A model generated the notes under the pieces. The model was given only the letters and a program-made list of their open reading frames with translations. It was not told the origin of the DNA and did no database searches. Positions 16,359-24,864 of a stretch of 64,000 nt of DNA are shown piece after piece. The DNA comes from Acinetobacter sp. MB5 (lineage in GTDB: Bacteria; Pseudomonadota; Gammaproteobacteria; Pseudomonadales; Moraxellaceae), in contig NZ_POVU01000010.1 in the NCBI RefSeq assembly GCF_003261585.1, forward strand, positions 1-64,000. Reading direction: 5' to 3'. Made by a program: the position numbers and the translations under genes. Position 1 is the first letter of the stretch; each line of letters starts with the position of its first letter.

Positions 16359-17590
16359 TGAATAATCCGATTGATCTACCGAGTAAAATCAATACGATTG
16401 AGGTATACAATGGTCCAGTTGAGTTAGGTGTACTGTCTTATGGTTCCATACACCACTATCAACCGATTCAGGCAAGCCAACATATCTCACTGACCATGAC
16501 CCAAAAAGGCATGGACGGCTACTCTTCAGGTTCACTCCACCCGATATTCTCTCAAAACTTGCCTGAAGGTTTTAATCGCAGATTCATTGCTGAAAAATTG
16601 GCAAGATATGCAAAAGTCAATGATATGTATTTATTGGCCCTACAAGGCGATCAGGGCATCGGCATGCTCGCTTATCAAAGTGTGCTGAATTTACCTGAAG
16701 CCGAATCGCTTAGTTTAGGTGAAATTCTATCCTATAACAGTCATGAGCCACTGTTCCCTCAGTTATTGGAAAAATATTATCTACGAAATTCTTTGGCTGG
16801 CATGCAGCCTAAAGTCAGTATTCCTAATGCCAATACCATCCAGACGGATCGAACAGTCCAACAAAAAGATTTAATCGTCAAATCTTTCGATTCAGAATTT
16901 CCTTTACTGACGGTCAATGAATTTGTCTGTATGGAGACTGCCCGATACTGTGGGTTAAATCCTCCTAAAACCTATTTATCTGAAAATCTCGAAACCTACG
17001 TTGTCGAACGCTTCGATAAAACAGAGGACGGTTTAAAATTGGGGTATGAAGACTTTACGACCTTGATGAAAAAGTCGAATGACCCTGATGCCAAATATAC
17101 AGGGAGTTATGAAGCGCTGTTGAAAGCCACCTATCTTTATACAGGGAGTCTCGCTGAAGTTGAGAAAATGTATACCTACATTGTATTCAACTGTTTAATT
17201 GGCAATGGGGATGCCCATCTGAAAAACTTTGCACTGCAATATTCACCAGATATGCAACAGATATTTGTCTCTCCTCCCTTTGATATTACCCATACCCTGA
17301 TCTATGAAACGATTGATAATAAAATGGCGCTTAAACTCGAAGGGAGCAAAGCATTCCCCAATCTGTCACATCTCATCAAACTGGCACAAAGTAATCAATT
17401 CAGGATTCGAAATCCCAAAGAAATCATTGAATCTTTAAGTGACAAGATGATGGATTATCTTCAGCGCTCCAATGAAATTCAAAGTTTTGCTGGGTTACGC
17501 CAATCAATCGAAAGCTCGATATCCACAGTGATGACATCAGGTAGCTTGACTCAACCGTATCGTCATCACAAACAGAAAAAATTTGAATAA
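16358..17590 (+). CDS. hipA: HipA-type serine/threonine kinase toxin
   Basis: A 410-residue HipA. The N-terminal couple-hipA domain includes FSQNLPEGFNRRFIAEKLAR. The C-terminal kinase lobe shows the catalytic loop NGDAHLKNFAL and the metal-binding SPPFDITHTL. In known systems HipA phosphorylates glutamyl-tRNA synthetase and halts translation, producing persister cells. The start overlaps hipB, so the two are translationally coupled under the twin operators. All kinase motifs look intact, unlike the decayed hipA at 22048-22691. Confidence 0.88.
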   Translation: MNNPIDLPSKINTIEVYNGPVELGVLSYGSIHHYQPIQASQHISLTMTQKGMDGYSSGSLHPIFSQNLPEGFNRRFIAEKLARYAKVNDMYLLALQGDQGIGMLAYQSVLNLPEAESLSLGEILSYNSHEPLFPQLLEKYYLRNSLAGMQPKVSIPNANTIQTDRTVQQKDLIVKSFDSEFPLLTVNEFVCMETARYCGLNPPKTYLSENLETYVVERFDKTEDGLKLGYEDFTTLMKKSNDPDAKYTGSYEALLKATYLYTGSLAEVEKMYTYIVFNCLIGNGDAHLKNFALQYSPDMQQIFVSPPFDITHTLIYETIDNKMALKLEGSKAFPNLSHLIKLAQSNQFRIRNPKEIIESLSDKMMDYLQRSNEIQSFAGLRQSIESSISTVMTSGSLTQPYRHHKQKKFE

Positions 17591-17940
17591 TTCAGATGCA
17601 ACTGATGCCTGATGGCCCAGTTGCATCACTTCATCTTCAAATCTCACGACTTTTTGTTTTTGGATTGATTGCGCACAAATTCATAAAAATCTGACGGCCT
17701 CTTATTCATAGTTCGGGCGATATTCCTAAATAAAACACCAACAACATAAACCTAAAAACCTCACTTTTTGGCCGTTTTCTGGCTTTTTGCTGATCCTCAT
17801 TTGTACACTGAAACCAAGCTATTGAGATCATTACAGGATGGAGCAATGGGTCATCATTGCTGAGGTCTGCTCCTCATTCGAACTCACTGATGCCGGGTCT
17901 AAAACTTTATAAACACTTTAAAAAAAACACGGAGCATTGC
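17591..17940. other. Non-coding region before mobC, candidate oriT
   Basis: This 350-base gap between hipA and the mobilization genes has no convincing gene. In MOBP plasmids the transfer origin usually lies just upstream of the accessory and relaxase genes, so oriT is expected here. I see short T- and A-rich direct repeats around 17640-17780 (for example CTTTTTG and TTTTTGG runs) but cannot point to a nic site. Confidence 0.4.
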
Positions 17941-18255
17941 ATGCGCAATAAACAAATTCTGATTCGACTCAGCGATGCAGAACATCGAAAACTGGCTGAG
18001 CTATGCCAGCAACTCGATTTAAATCAGTCCGAGGTGATCCGGTATCAACTGTTCAGCCAAAGGCCGTCCGCACATGTAGAGCTGATACAGATTCAAGAGC
18101 TGCGCATCATTGCATTGCAGCTCAAACACATTTTACAACGCGATGATTGTCTCACCGTAGCAGAACGGGAGGATCATGCGACGGATCTTGAAGCACTGAT
18201 CGAGGCGCTTAAATTGATTGTGCGCAAATTAAGTCGAGGAGTGCATCTCGCATGA
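17941..18255 (+). CDS. mobC: MobC-like mobilization accessory protein
   Basis: About 104 residues. The N-terminus KQILIRLSDAEHRKLAELCQ then LNQSEVIRYQLF is a ribbon-helix-helix, followed by a helical tail, as in MobC/relaxosome accessory proteins that bind oriT and help strand opening. ACGGAG 8 bases before the ATG at 17941 favours this start over the upstream ATG at 17857. Its TGA overlaps the relaxase ATG (ATGA), so the two are coupled. Confidence 0.8.
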   Translation: MRNKQILIRLSDAEHRKLAELCQQLDLNQSEVIRYQLFSQRPSAHVELIQIQELRIIALQLKHILQRDDCLTVAEREDHATDLEALIEALKLIVRKLSRGVHLA

Positions 18256-21077
18256 TTCTGAAGCTGATTGCCAACACTCGCTCCACGTCATTGAAACAAC
18301 GTGTCAACGGGCTATTGAGCTATATTCAAAATCCTGAAAATACCCGTGCCAATAATTTGAGCAACTATATCCGTCAGCCGTTTGTGTCTCAGCCAGCATG
18401 GGATGAAGATGCGCTGCTTGAAAAATGTGTCTATGCGAACTCGCGCAATTTTCTGGATGATGATCCTGAACAACAAAAAATCGAAATGCTACAGACCGCG
18501 AGTTTAAATCGTCGTGTCGAAGACCCGATTGTGCACCTGGTGGCGAGTTTTAAAAAATTCGAAGTGCCAAGCATTGAGCAAATTGAACAGCAGATCAATA
18601 TTCTACTGCGGCATTTAAATGCTGAAGCGTTACAGGTGCAGTATGCAATGCATCTCGATACAGATAATGCGCATTATCATGTGGTGATCAACAAGATTCA
18701 TCCATTTGAAAAAAATCAGCATCAGCAGCATAAATGTGTCAACCTGGGTGACGGCTGGATTCTCAATGCACTGCATCGCAGTGCTGCAGAAATTGAAGCG
18801 ACGCAGGGCTGGCGTTCCGAACCCAATCCGATGTTTGTTTACCATCAACAATCTAAAACTGTGGTCCGCAATCCGGATTATCAATCGGCCCCTGCGGCTG
18901 AGAAACTCCCCACACAAATTTTAGATCAGGCTTCCCGGCATCAACAGCCCAGTACCCTGCAACAGAAGATTGATTTCGCAAAAAGCTATCAGCAGTATGT
19001 GGAGACGGCCGTCCAGAATATTTTGCGTCGCGTCAACAATTGGCCGGAGTGGCATCAGGCATTAGCGGAAAAAGGTCTGACGTTTGAAAAAAAACGTAAC
19101 GGGGCTGTGTTTCAGTTAAAGACCTTCTCTGAACAGATCACTTTTAAAGCCTCAATCTTTTGTCAAAAGCAAGCCACCCTGCCCCAGCTGCAGAACACAT
19201 GGGGAGCGTATCAGGCCGCCGAGGGAATCCGTCCCAAAGCCGTCCCGGATCAGGAGGTCCAGTCCCGGGTAGTCTCTCCGTCCGGCAAGAGCAAGGTTCA
19301 TCCATTTCATTTATTTCAACCTCAAGATTATCTGGTCGCAGAATTGCACACGATCTATCTCGCGCTAAAGACACAGAAAGACCAGATCACCGTTCAGCAT
19401 CAGCAGGCCTCAGCTAAGATCAAACTGGATCATGAATCTTATCAAAGTGTTGAAAGAGATATCAAAATTAAACAGCAACAACAGAAGTATCCATCGATTG
19501 CCTTGGCGCGGATCCAGACCGCACTGGATGATCAGCATGCTGAGCGACAGCAACATGACCGTGCCCATCGACGCAGCCAGTATGCACTGAGTCATCGGCA
19601 ATTGACGGCCAAGTTCGTGAAGGATGAACTACTCAAGGATGAGCTGGGACAACGGCTCTGGTCATCATCAACGGTAAATTCGGCACAGATCACCTCCTAC
19701 ACTGATTTTATCTCACAGCTCAATCGTGAACATCCACTGGTCATTGCCCAACAGTTTCTGCTGGATCAGCGTCAGTCTGGCAATTTTATTCATGCACCTA
19801 ATCCTGCTTGCCGTCAGGCGCAGCTGATCTATGACAAGCAGCTTAAACATGAGCCGATTGCGGTGATGAATCAGTACGGCATCCAGGTCTTTAGCCAGTA
19901 TTCCATCCCGAGGATTCAGCAATGTCTACAGCTCATTGATGCACATATCCCAATTGAATTTTCTGGGGAACCATCGTTTCAACAACAGGCGAAAATTGCC
20001 CTGCAGCATCGGGATCACCAGATTGAAGATCCTAATCCTCGCCACGAGCTACCACAGCTGGAGCAGATCGCATCCGCTGATCTTGAGATATTCTTTGATC
20101 AGCTGTATCAGCACTTTCAGCAACATCACAATCTACAGACCGCAATTTTTAAAGCCAACCTGCTACTCAGCTGCTGCCAGGTGAATACTGATCGACTGGA
20201 GCGGAACCTGAAAGAATACAGCGACGAATTTTTTAATTTCAACTTGCAGGCGCCGGATCGCAACAATCTGATGCTGCGCTTGAAAAGTGTGCTCTGTACT
20301 CAACCGATCGCGCAGAACCGGCAATATTTTAATGCGCAAGATCTTGATTGTGTTTGGCAAATCGCCTTAAAACTTGAATACAATCACTTACCACGCAAAA
20401 CAGCCCGGATCATCAACAAGCCAAGGCCCGAGGGTGGTTCGAAACTTGTGATTGAAGAGATTGTGTTACCCGAAAGAGATCCGGATTTTTTAAATGAGGT
20501 GATGCAAGAATTACAGTTCGAGTCTCGCAAATCCCGGCTGCAGCAACAGTTCCTCGAAATTTCTGAGATCAGTTCAACTTCAAATAGTCTGGGGGCATGT
20601 CAGCGCATCGAGATTGAAGTGAAACCCCTCCCGCACTTTCCCGCAGACCGGTACCAGATTATCTGTCAGTTTGAGCATCAGTTTTATATCGACCGAGAGC
20701 TGAATCAAACGGCCTTTATTGAAAACATGTATCAGGCATATATTACTGTCGTCAGTCCGCTGGAGGTTCATGTCCGTGATGCCCTATTTCTGGCCCATGC
20801 GCGATATGGAGAAGTCATGATCTCCGGCAACGAAGAATTCAAGACACAGGTGGAAGCCATTGCCCAGCAGTATCAGATTCCCGTGATCCGCAAAGAACAT
20901 CTTGAGCAGCGACAAACGTCACTTGAAGTTCCTGCTCAGCCGTCAGCGGTTGGAGTTACAGAGCATGAACGTCAGTCAAATCGACCTCAACCAGATCTAA
21001 CACCACCCGTTGAACCGCAGCAGCGGAATGAACCCAAACCTCAGAAAAGTGGATATGGCAATGACTTTGGCTTCTAG
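18252..21077 (+). CDS. mobA: MOBP-type relaxase
   Basis: 941 residues. The N-terminal relaxase domain carries the metal-binding motif III HLDTDNAHYHVVINKIHPFE, close to that of RP4 TraI, and a candidate catalytic Tyr near the start (LLSYIQNP). A long Gln/His-rich helical middle follows. The region DALFLAHARYGEVMISGNEE in the last 120 residues resembles the LPD7 domain of large relaxases. The protein nicks oriT and pilots the strand in conjugal transfer, using another plasmid's mating pore. No mating-pair genes are in the window. Base composition is visibly richer in G+C than most neighbours, pointing to separate ancestry. Confidence 0.87.
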   Translation: MILKLIANTRSTSLKQRVNGLLSYIQNPENTRANNLSNYIRQPFVSQPAWDEDALLEKCVYANSRNFLDDDPEQQKIEMLQTASLNRRVEDPIVHLVASFKKFEVPSIEQIEQQINILLRHLNAEALQVQYAMHLDTDNAHYHVVINKIHPFEKNQHQQHKCVNLGDGWILNALHRSAAEIEATQGWRSEPNPMFVYHQQSKTVVRNPDYQSAPAAEKLPTQILDQASRHQQPSTLQQKIDFAKSYQQYVETAVQNILRRVNNWPEWHQALAEKGLTFEKKRNGAVFQLKTFSEQITFKASIFCQKQATLPQLQNTWGAYQAAEGIRPKAVPDQEVQSRVVSPSGKSKVHPFHLFQPQDYLVAELHTIYLALKTQKDQITVQHQQASAKIKLDHESYQSVERDIKIKQQQQKYPSIALARIQTALDDQHAERQQHDRAHRRSQYALSHRQLTAKFVKDELLKDELGQRLWSSSTVNSAQITSYTDFISQLNREHPLVIAQQFLLDQRQSGNFIHAPNPACRQAQLIYDKQLKHEPIAVMNQYGIQVFSQYSIPRIQQCLQLIDAHIPIEFSGEPSFQQQAKIALQHRDHQIEDPNPRHELPQLEQIASADLEIFFDQLYQHFQQHHNLQTAIFKANLLLSCCQVNTDRLERNLKEYSDEFFNFNLQAPDRNNLMLRLKSVLCTQPIAQNRQYFNAQDLDCVWQIALKLEYNHLPRKTARIINKPRPEGGSKLVIEEIVLPERDPDFLNEVMQELQFESRKSRLQQQFLEISEISSTSNSLGACQRIEIEVKPLPHFPADRYQIICQFEHQFYIDRELNQTAFIENMYQAYITVVSPLEVHVRDALFLAHARYGEVMISGNEEFKTQVEAIAQQYQIPVIRKEHLEQRQTSLEVPAQPSAVGVTEHERQSNRPQPDLTPPVEPQQRNEPKPQKSGYGNDFGF

Positions 21078-21116
21078 ACAAGACGGCTCAAAAAAGCCTA
21101 AGTGAAGAATCATACG

Positions 21117-21371
21117 TTAAGCCAGTACATAGCTCGATTCTGGAAAATGTTGTAACAATGCCATTTTCACTGAATCAGGCGTATTGACTTCAGGCTGGAC
21201 GGCCAACAAATGGTCTAGCCAGACCAGAATGGCTTCATGATTGTTATAACAGTGATTGACGTCCAGATAACTGGCCATGCCGAAACCCATGGCCACGTTC
21301 AGTTCTCTGATCAATTGATAGCCTAAAGACCTGGCTTCCGGGCTAATCCATAATTCATGGGGTGTCATCAT
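21117..21371 (-). CDS. Small hypothetical protein, paralogue of the 14329 gene
   Basis: 84 residues, no named family known to me. The stretch NNHEAILVWLDHLLAVQPEV and the end LLQHFPESSYV parallel the protein encoded at 14329-14574. It is convergent with the relaxase gene and divergent from the XRE regulator at 21568, whose two operator-like repeats lie between them. A role in plasmid maintenance is a guess from context only. Confidence 0.55.
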   Translation of the reverse strand: MMTPHELWISPEARSLGYQLIRELNVAMGFGMASYLDVNHCYNNHEAILVWLDHLLAVQPEVNTPDSVKMALLQHFPESSYVLA

Positions 21372-21474
21372 GATAAAACCTTTTTTGCAATTGATGTTGT
21401 CTCGGGTTCTATCGTTCTGGATTACAAGTTATAATCGCTGTGTAACGAGGAAATAATACTTGTAAAAGGTAGAT

Positions 21475-21546
21475 ATAACCTGCTGTAGGTTATAAATTAT
21501 CAAAGTATTCGCTAAATTGCAATAAAAATAACTTACAGCAGGTTAT
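21475..21546. promoter_or_regulatory. Paired operator-like repeats before the XRE regulator
   Basis: ATAACCTGCTGTAGGTTAT (21475-21493) and ATAACTTACAGCAGGTTAT (21528-21546) are near-perfect inverted copies of one another, and each is itself partly palindromic. They lie in the divergent gap between the 21117 and 21568 genes and are likely sites for the XRE protein. Confidence 0.65.
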
Positions 21547-21567
21547 TTTATATTTTTAGAAGACTAT

Positions 21568-21795
21568 ATGATTCATTGCAAGTTATCCAGCCTGATGGGC
21601 GACCGTAGAATTTTAAAGCTGAGTGACGTGGCCACTGCCACAGGCGTCAACCGCAATACATTGACCAGTATGTATTACGACCGTGCCGTCAGAATTGAAC
21701 TGCCGGTTGCCGATAAACTGTGTAAGTTCTTTAATTGCAGTATGAATGAGCTGTTTGAATATACCGATGAAGAGAGCGATACCGAATCAGCCTGA
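21568..21795 (+). CDS. XRE-family small repressor
   Basis: 75 residues, nearly all one Cro/CI helix-turn-helix domain: LKLSDVATATGVNRNTLTSM, then LCKFFNCSMNELFEY, with an acidic tail. This form resembles stand-alone HTH_26 regulators. It lies 21 bases after an inverted operator pair, implying autoregulation and control of the divergent 21117 gene. Confidence 0.78.
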   Translation: MIHCKLSSLMGDRRILKLSDVATATGVNRNTLTSMYYDRAVRIELPVADKLCKFFNCSMNELFEYTDEESDTESA

Positions 21796-21959
21796 TCCGA
21801 TTCTTCCCTGCAAGATCCGCATGGATGCCTGCTAATAATTCGCCTTGGTGTCATTCAACACGCCTCAATGGTGTAATGACAGTGCTTTAAAAGATGCTGT
21901 CTACAATTCCCCGTCATTAAGCTTATATCCTTAAACAAATTTCACGATAATCGAGGTCT

Positions 21960-21971
21960 GGCACTGTTGCA
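21960..21971 (+). repeat. IS6-like terminal sequence facing right
   Basis: GGCACTGTTGCA matches the outer 12 bases of IS26-type ends, then diverges. Its inverted partner TGCAACAGTGCC is at 24750-24761. No target duplication is visible (flanks CGAGGTCT and GTTTAATA). Confidence 0.5.
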
Positions 21972-22047
21972 GTAAGGATCACAATATGTCATTTGGGACT
22001 TAATTTGTATTTTTACTTAAATTTCAGTTAAAAAAATCAATGTTCTG

Positions 22048-22691
22048 TTATATCCATGATTGAACTATACATAGAGTAAATTCTCGAATTTGATTCGGGT
22101 AAAGGCGTTCTGCAATCTGGCTAAACTGCAGTGCAATTTCACGCATCTCCAAGAGAATCTCGTCAATTTCTTGTACCGTTAGATTGGTTTCTGAAGTACC
22201 GAGTTTATGTATATCTTTCTGGGAAATATGAGTGCTTCTCCCATAATGCCCATTTGATGATAACCACTAGGGCCTTCACAGAAGGTTACATCATAGGCTG
22301 GAGCCAATTGTAGCAGTGGAATATTTTCTAAGGCTTGCATCTCTGCTACACAGGGTTCAAAGGATAAGGCACCCATTGCATGTGTACTAATATAAGTCAG
22401 ACGTTCCAACGGGCCGATTCGAGCCGGATTCATTCCAATTTTTCTAAAATATCGAACCATCAACAACATGCCCCAACCATCCGAAAGCATCGTAGACTGG
22501 ACCAGATAGCTCCATATGGTGAGCAGGAAAGCCTTGTCTGAGTGGAAGACCATTTAATGGTAAGAGGTAAGAAGACAGCTCAATACCGCTACGTATTGCT
22601 TCTGAACTATACTCAAAAGAAATGATGGGTCGTCCTGTCATAGCTGTTGTGCTAATTAAAGTTCCCCACAGCCAAGATTCACCTCAACCAT
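22048..22691 (-). pseudogene. hipA pseudogene (frameshifted, internally deleted)
   Basis: Joining frames on the minus strand recovers pieces of a HipA-family kinase in order. An N-terminal piece reads LWGTLISTTAMTGRPIISFE and then SGIELSSYLLPL. A middle piece reads LSDGWGMLLMVRYFRKIG then MGALSFEP. After a large deletion, a C-terminal piece reads LAPAYDVTFCEGPSGYHQMG, followed in another frame by VQEIDEILLEMREIALQFSQ to a stop at 22048. The catalytic loop is missing and at least three frame changes are needed, so it is dead. It represents a different HipA subtype from the intact one at 16358. A possible remnant of its HipB partner ends near 22722. Confidence 0.8.
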
Positions 22692-23116
22692 TGTAATAAA
22701 CATTGAGTTTATGAAGTATCAGCCTTTCCTCTTAATACGCTGGCGTTTACTCTGGCTTTCATAACGTAAAATATCATTAACACTATTAAGCTGTGGTTGT
22801 AATAGCTTATTTCTATCTACAGATGTAAGAAATCAATAATTGATGCTGATATTTTCAGAGCTGTGAGAAAGTTTTCTTTTCTAGATTACATGAATAATTA
22901 TGTCTCACATTAGATAATCAAACCTGCACAATGGCATGTAAATTGCTGATACTTCATAACATTATTATAGATAACATTTTCTTGTAGCTTGCTGATGGGG
23001 TAAGTTAGCCCAAAAAAATATCAAGTCAAAGAATTTTAATAATGTAATTCATCTGAAAGTAAGCAGAAACTTTAAGTTTCTTTTTAAGAAATATCGTTGA
23101 TTTACAGGAATTAATT
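22692..23116. other. Non-coding region with possible hipB remnant
   Basis: On the minus strand a frame ending at 22722 reads VDRNKLLQPQLNSVNDILRY plus a basic tail. It may be the tail of the antitoxin that went with the decayed hipA, but it is too short to be sure. The rest, up to dadA, is A+T-rich with no gene that I can see. Confidence 0.35.
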
Positions 23117-24409
23117 ATGACACATGTTGTTGTGATCGGTGCTGGTATTACAGGTATTACATCCGCTTATGAATTATCTCAATTGGGCTATGACGTCACG
23201 GTAATTGATCGTCATTTATATGCAGCAATGGAAACCTCTTTTGCTAATGGGGGGCAACTTTCAGCATGTAATGCAGAAGTTTGGAATAATAAATCAAATG
23301 TTATCAAAGGATTAAAATGGTTGAGTCGAAAAGATGCACCATTACTGATCAATCCAACATTTAGTGTGCATAAATATAGCTGGCTCATGGAGTTTCTTGC
23401 CAATATCAAAAATTATGAAGCCAATACGATTGAGACAGTACGTCTGGCATTATTAGCCCGCCAACGCTTGTGTGAAGTCGCAAAAAAAGAATCTCTTGAA
23501 TTTGATTGGGAAAGGCGAGGAATCTTGCATATGTACCAAACTAAAGAAGATTATGATGCAGCGAAATTAGCCAATGATCTCATGCGAAAAGGGAAATTAG
23601 AACGTTATTCCGTTTCTCCTGAAGAAATGAAATCTATCGAACCTAGTTTAACTGGTGATTATTTTGGAGGTTTTTTCACACCAGAAGATGAAACAGGTGA
23701 TATTCATAAATTTGCCACTGATTTGGCAGAAAAAATTAAGCAATATGGCGTGAAATATCAGTTTGGTATAGACGTTAATGATATTCAAATTTTAGATGAC
23801 AAAATTATTTTGAGTTGTAAGCCTAGTGCCGAAAATATGAATGCAAAGGCTATGCAACAAAGTAAAATTGAAGCCGATTTGATCGTTGTATGCGGAGGAG
23901 TTGGTAGTTACCAATTGGCGCAAATGGTTGGCGATCGGATTAATGTTTATCCCGTAAAAGGTTATTCAATTACGGTCCAACTCAAAGATGAGAAAAGTGT
24001 GAAAAATGCACCTTGGGTTGGTTTAGTCGATGACAATGCTAAGATCGTTACGTCACGCCTTGGTGGAGATCGTTTTCGTGTTGCAGGTACGGCTGAATTT
24101 AATGGATATAATCGTGATACTCGTGCAGATCGAATTCAACCGTTAATTGATTGGGTAAATAGTAATTTAGATATTTCGACAGAGCACGTCATACCCTGGG
24201 CAGGATTGCGTCCAATGATGCCAGACACCATGCCTGTAGTCACTCAGTCGAATGTAACGACAGGCTTACAGCCCATGATGCCGATAGTTAGACAATCCAA
24301 ACATTCTCGGGTTTTCTACAATACTGGGCATGGACACTTAGGGTGGACGTTATCTACTGCAACAGCTGCCTTAATCAGTCAGGATATCTCTCAGAAATTC
24401 CCAATTTAA
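23117..24409 (+). CDS. dadA: D-amino acid dehydrogenase (DadA-like FAD oxidoreductase)
   Basis: 430 residues of the DAO family. The N-terminal FAD-binding motif is VVIGAGITGITSAYELSQLG, with the acidic ribose binder in VIDRH. ANGGQLSACNAEVW is typical of DadA, and the C-terminal GHGHLGWTLSTATAALIS closes the FAD site. DadA oxidises D-amino acids to 2-oxo acids and passes electrons to the respiratory chain at the inner membrane. AGGA lies 8 bases before the ATG. No alanine racemase gene is next to it. The segment is enclosed by IS6-like ends, so it may be an acquired extra copy. Sarcosine or another secondary amine is a possible alternative substrate. Confidence 0.85.
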   Translation: MTHVVVIGAGITGITSAYELSQLGYDVTVIDRHLYAAMETSFANGGQLSACNAEVWNNKSNVIKGLKWLSRKDAPLLINPTFSVHKYSWLMEFLANIKNYEANTIETVRLALLARQRLCEVAKKESLEFDWERRGILHMYQTKEDYDAAKLANDLMRKGKLERYSVSPEEMKSIEPSLTGDYFGGFFTPEDETGDIHKFATDLAEKIKQYGVKYQFGIDVNDIQILDDKIILSCKPSAENMNAKAMQQSKIEADLIVVCGGVGSYQLAQMVGDRINVYPVKGYSITVQLKDEKSVKNAPWVGLVDDNAKIVTSRLGGDRFRVAGTAEFNGYNRDTRADRIQPLIDWVNSNLDISTEHVIPWAGLRPMMPDTMPVVTQSNVTTGLQPMMPIVRQSKHSRVFYNTGHGHLGWTLSTATAALISQDISQKFPI

Positions 24410-24415
24410 TTTAAA

Positions 24416-24452
24416 TCAGCCTGAAATAGGTTTGATCTCTATTTTAGGCTGA
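24416..24452 (+). terminator. Hairpin terminator after dadA
   Basis: TCAGCCTGAAATAG (24416-24429) pairs with CTATTTTAGGCTGA (24439-24452) with one mismatch, right after the dadA stop, followed by AT-rich sequence. Confidence 0.65.
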
Positions 24453-24571
24453 AATATTAATTTTCCTATAGCAATACAAAAAAGCCATCCAGTTTCAATA
24501 TATGCAGAAAATTCAAATTATTTGAGATTATGATGCATTTACTCTTATTGATTAGCATCTTTCACTCTCTA

Positions 24572-24761
24572 AAGACCCCACAAATGATCTTTACACGATA
24601 GGCATTCAAAATACTGGTCTTTCTGGAATTCACGATAGTTAAGCGCACAGCCCAAGGATGATTTCATCCTGAAAATGCCAACCATAGGAAGGATTCATAT
24701 AGCGAGTCTTTAGCTAGAAAACTTTTTAAATTTATCAATAATGGCTATTTGCAACAGTGCC
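24572..24761 (-). mobile_element. IS6-family (IS1006/IS1008-like) relic with broken transposase start
   Basis: Read on the minus strand, the end GGCACTGTTGCAAATA (24761 down to 24746) is a full IS6-type terminal repeat. About 50 bases further in, a frame starts MNPSYGWHFQDEIILGLCA, and after a frameshift continues LNYREFQKDQYF. This matches the IS6 transposase start MNPFKGRHFQRDIILWAVRW ... ISYRELQEML. The frame then ends at 24572 without the DDE catalytic core, so the element is a dead 5' fragment. Confidence 0.72.
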
Positions 24762-24864
24762 GTTTAATATTAGCCCTTCGGTAGAATCATACCTCGGATG
24801 ATCTGGTCTCCCCCTATCGAAATGACAAATTTTTTAAATATGAATGCAATGAAGTGTTTGCTTA

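Noticed and set aside
19144-19417. Overlapping frames on both strands inside the relaxase gene
   Set aside because: They lie in a GC-rich patch of a clearly continuous relaxase reading frame and have no ribosome sites or family likeness.
22179-22641. Two overlapping minus-strand frames as separate small genes
   Set aside because: Both read as consecutive parts of one HipA protein in different frames, so they are one pseudogene.
21960-24761. An intact composite IS6 transposon around dadA
   Set aside because: The left end matches for only 12 bases, there is no target duplication and the only transposase is a broken N-terminal fragment.
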